Shown: positions 6,544-7,770 of the stretch, piece after piece
Position numbering within the stretch: the stretch's first letter is position 1
Layout: each line of letters starts with the position of its first letter
From: an uncultured Dyadobacter sp.
GTDB lineage: Bacteria; Bacteroidota; Bacteroidia; Cytophagales; Spirosomataceae
Assembly (NCBI GenBank): GCA_946481035.1
Contig: CAMLNK010000159.1
Span: 1 to 7,770, forward strand
DNA: 7,770 nucleotides
Direction of reading: 5' to 3'
Program-made: the position numbers and the translations under genes
The notes under the pieces: generated by a model
The model's input: only the letters and a program-made list of their open reading frames with translations
Database searches by the model: none
Told to the model about the DNA's origin: nothing

Positions 6544-7470
6544 CTACATAGATAGCCGCTGGTACAGCTGAGTTTTCGAAGGGTCGAGATTAACCAGCAA
6601 GGAGTAAGCTTGCGAGCGCTGCTCCGGCAGTCCTTCAATCATTATTTTATACAACTCATCCGATTTGGCGTCAAAAAACGAATTGACCACCACGCTCGCC
6701 GGTCGAAGCTGGTTGACTTCTTTGATGGTATTCAGAAATTCGAGCACTTTTGCGCGGGTTTCTGCCGGATTCTGCGTTGCTACATCCAAACCCTGGCGGT
6801 AATACTTATACATTCCTTCGCGGAACGGTGTAAATTGCTGGCTTTGAAGGTTTTCTATCAGCCAATAACGGTTTTTTGAGTCGCCGTTCGAGTCCCAGCC
6901 CCGCTTGTTGGGAGAGGAGTTTCTTGCGAGATTCACGAGGTTGAAGGCCTTCTGTACATATGGGGAGCCCCCCATTTTACTGAACGAATCGTAATCGAAA
7001 ATCAGCGCGATGTTTGCGTAGAATGCCAGTATGTACGGAAGCTCTTCGGTGTAGCTGTTTTCGTTAAAATACAGCTGCGTACTGGGAAGGTAGGTAAATG
7101 TGAAATTCTTATCAACATATGTAAATAGCACTGTTTCGTAGGTAGAACCGTACACGGGCCGCGATACGATCAGCTGTGCATTGCCTTCGTAATTTCCCTG
7201 CGCCAGCGAGCGGGTGAGGTTCACATTGAGCTTGCATTTGATCTTCTCCTCCTTGGCAAACTGGTCGTTGGTCCAGCGCGTGTTGTTGAGAAAATCGTTC
7301 ATGTAGGTTTGAAGCTGGTTCATAGACTGTGGGTCGGTCTTTTGCTGTGCCACCAATTGCTCATAGTTGAGGTTGACCGTAAACTGGAATTCCTGCGCAC
7401 AAGCACGTTGCGCGAGTGCTGCAAAAAGCAGCGGGATTGTCAGGATCAGTAATTTTATGCTTCGCTCCAT
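6544..7470 (-). CDS. porD: DUF4835 family / type IX secretion system protein PorD
   Basis: A 308-residue exported protein of the Bacteroidetes-specific DUF4835 family, called PorD in type IX secretion annotations; its molecular role is poorly defined. Residues 1-25 are a signal peptide with a hydrophobic core and an ACA-Q cleavage site, so the mature protein is periplasmic or outer-membrane associated. Visible family segments include NNTRWTNDQF (62-71), EKIKC..NVNL (75-85), SRPVYGSTY (103-111), the LPYILAFYANIALIFDYDSFS segment (144-164), RYWLIENL (201-208) and YYRQGLD (223-229). No transmembrane helix or catalytic motif is seen after the signal. Its ATG overlaps the end of coaBC by 16 bases, indicating coupling. 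The placement between coaBC and recN is a recurrent Bacteroidetes gene order, which supports the call. No other type IX component is in the window. Confidence 0.9.
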   Translation of the reverse strand: MERSIKLLILTIPLLFAALAQRACAQEFQFTVNLNYEQLVAQQKTDPQSMNQLQTYMNDFLNNTRWTNDQFAKEEKIKCKLNVNLTRSLAQGNYEGNAQLIVSRPVYGSTYETVLFTYVDKNFTFTYLPSTQLYFNENSYTEELPYILAFYANIALIFDYDSFSKMGGSPYVQKAFNLVNLARNSSPNKRGWDSNGDSKNRYWLIENLQSQQFTPFREGMYKYYRQGLDVATQNPAETRAKVLEFLNTIKEVNQLRPASVVVNSFFDAKSDELYKIMIEGLPEQRSQAYSLLVNLDPSKTQLYQRLSM

Positions 7471-7770
7471 TTCGCTAGTACGATATTAAGAATGTCCTGC
7501 GCGACCTCTTCCTTGGATTTGAGATCGAATTGCCGCACATGTTTGTCCTTGTCAATAACGGTTATTTTGTTGGTATCGTGTGCAAAGCCTGCCCCGCGAT
7601 CATTCAGCGAGTTCAGGACAATATAATCGAAATTTTTCCGGGTAAGCTTGTCCTGGGCATGGTCCAGTTCTTTCTCGGTTTCGAGCGCAAAACCGACGAT
7701 GAGCTGTCCGGGCTTCTTCATTGCACCCAGGGTTCCCGCTATATCGGTAGTTTTGGCAAGATCCAGCGAC
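7455..7770 (-). CDS. coaBC: Bifunctional CoaBC, C-terminal part of the CoaB ligase domain (partial, 5' end outside window)
   Basis: CoaBC joins phosphopantothenate to cysteine using CTP and then decarboxylates the product, the second and third steps toward coenzyme A after pantothenate kinase. Only the last 104 residues are inside; the frame is open to the right edge without a start, and the ATG at 7721 is internal. The visible part is the CoaB ligase end: KTTDIAGTLG, a basic KKPGQ loop in the place of the family's CTP-contacting lysines, GFALET (26-31 of the visible part), KNFDYIVLN, GFAHDTNKITVI and the KSKEEVAQDIL helix near the end. These match known CoaB domains in order. The N-terminal flavin-dependent decarboxylase half would lie to the right. 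The gene leads the porD and Sm-like genes and overlaps porD by 16 bases. Confidence 0.95.
   Translation of the reverse strand, partial: SLDLAKTTDIAGTLGAMKKPGQLIVGFALETEKELDHAQDKLTRKNFDYIVLNSLNDRGAGFAHDTNKITVIDKDKHVRQFDLKSKEEVAQDILNIVLAKWSEA

Noticed and set aside
6531..6638. Upstream extension of the small Sm-like gene into porD (36 more residues)
   Set aside because: The extension is the shifted reading of porD codons; the ATG at 6530 just after the porD stop is the better start.

Overview
This window looks like a chromosomal housekeeping segment from a Bacteroidetes bacterium, most likely Cytophagales (a Dyadobacter/Spirosoma-type relative). That placement is inferred from a Bacteroidetes-style LptC lipoprotein, a DUF4835/PorD type IX secretion protein next to CoaBC and RecN, several lipoproteins with short signal peptides, outer-membrane barrel features, and A-rich start sites without strong Shine-Dalgarno sequences. 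No mobile elements, CRISPR arrays, tRNAs or rRNAs were seen.

Layout. Positions 1-312 are an AT-rich non-coding stretch with no gene I can support. The plus strand then carries a compact run: coaX (type III pantothenate kinase), an exported outer-membrane barrel protein whose start overlaps the end of coaX by 17 bases, and lptC (lipopolysaccharide export lipoprotein). A perfect 12-bp inverted repeat followed by a T-tract lies inside the signal-peptide coding part of lptC. The 3' end of lptC overlaps, tail to tail, the 3' end of a leftward gene by 55 bases.

Everything from about 2918 to the right edge is on the minus strand. Read in transcription order from the right edge, the first group is coaBC (only the C-terminal CTP-dependent ligase part is inside), porD (overlapping coaBC by 16 bases) and a small 84-residue protein with an Sm/Hfq-like sequence pattern. 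After a 130-base gap comes a second group: recN, a small helical lipoprotein with a Met/His/Trp cluster, a SCO-type copper chaperone, and a monohaem cytochrome c lipoprotein (the last two overlap by ATGA).

How they fit together. CoaX and CoaBC are the first and the second/third steps of coenzyme A synthesis from pantothenate, encoded on opposite strands at the two ends of the window. The barrel protein, LptC and PorD are cell-envelope functions. SCO, cytochrome c and probably the small lipoprotein form a respiratory or copper-handling set downstream of the DNA-repair gene recN. The items most worth a second look are the Sm/Hfq-like small protein, the Met/His-containing lipoprotein paired with SCO, and the hairpin inside the start of lptC.
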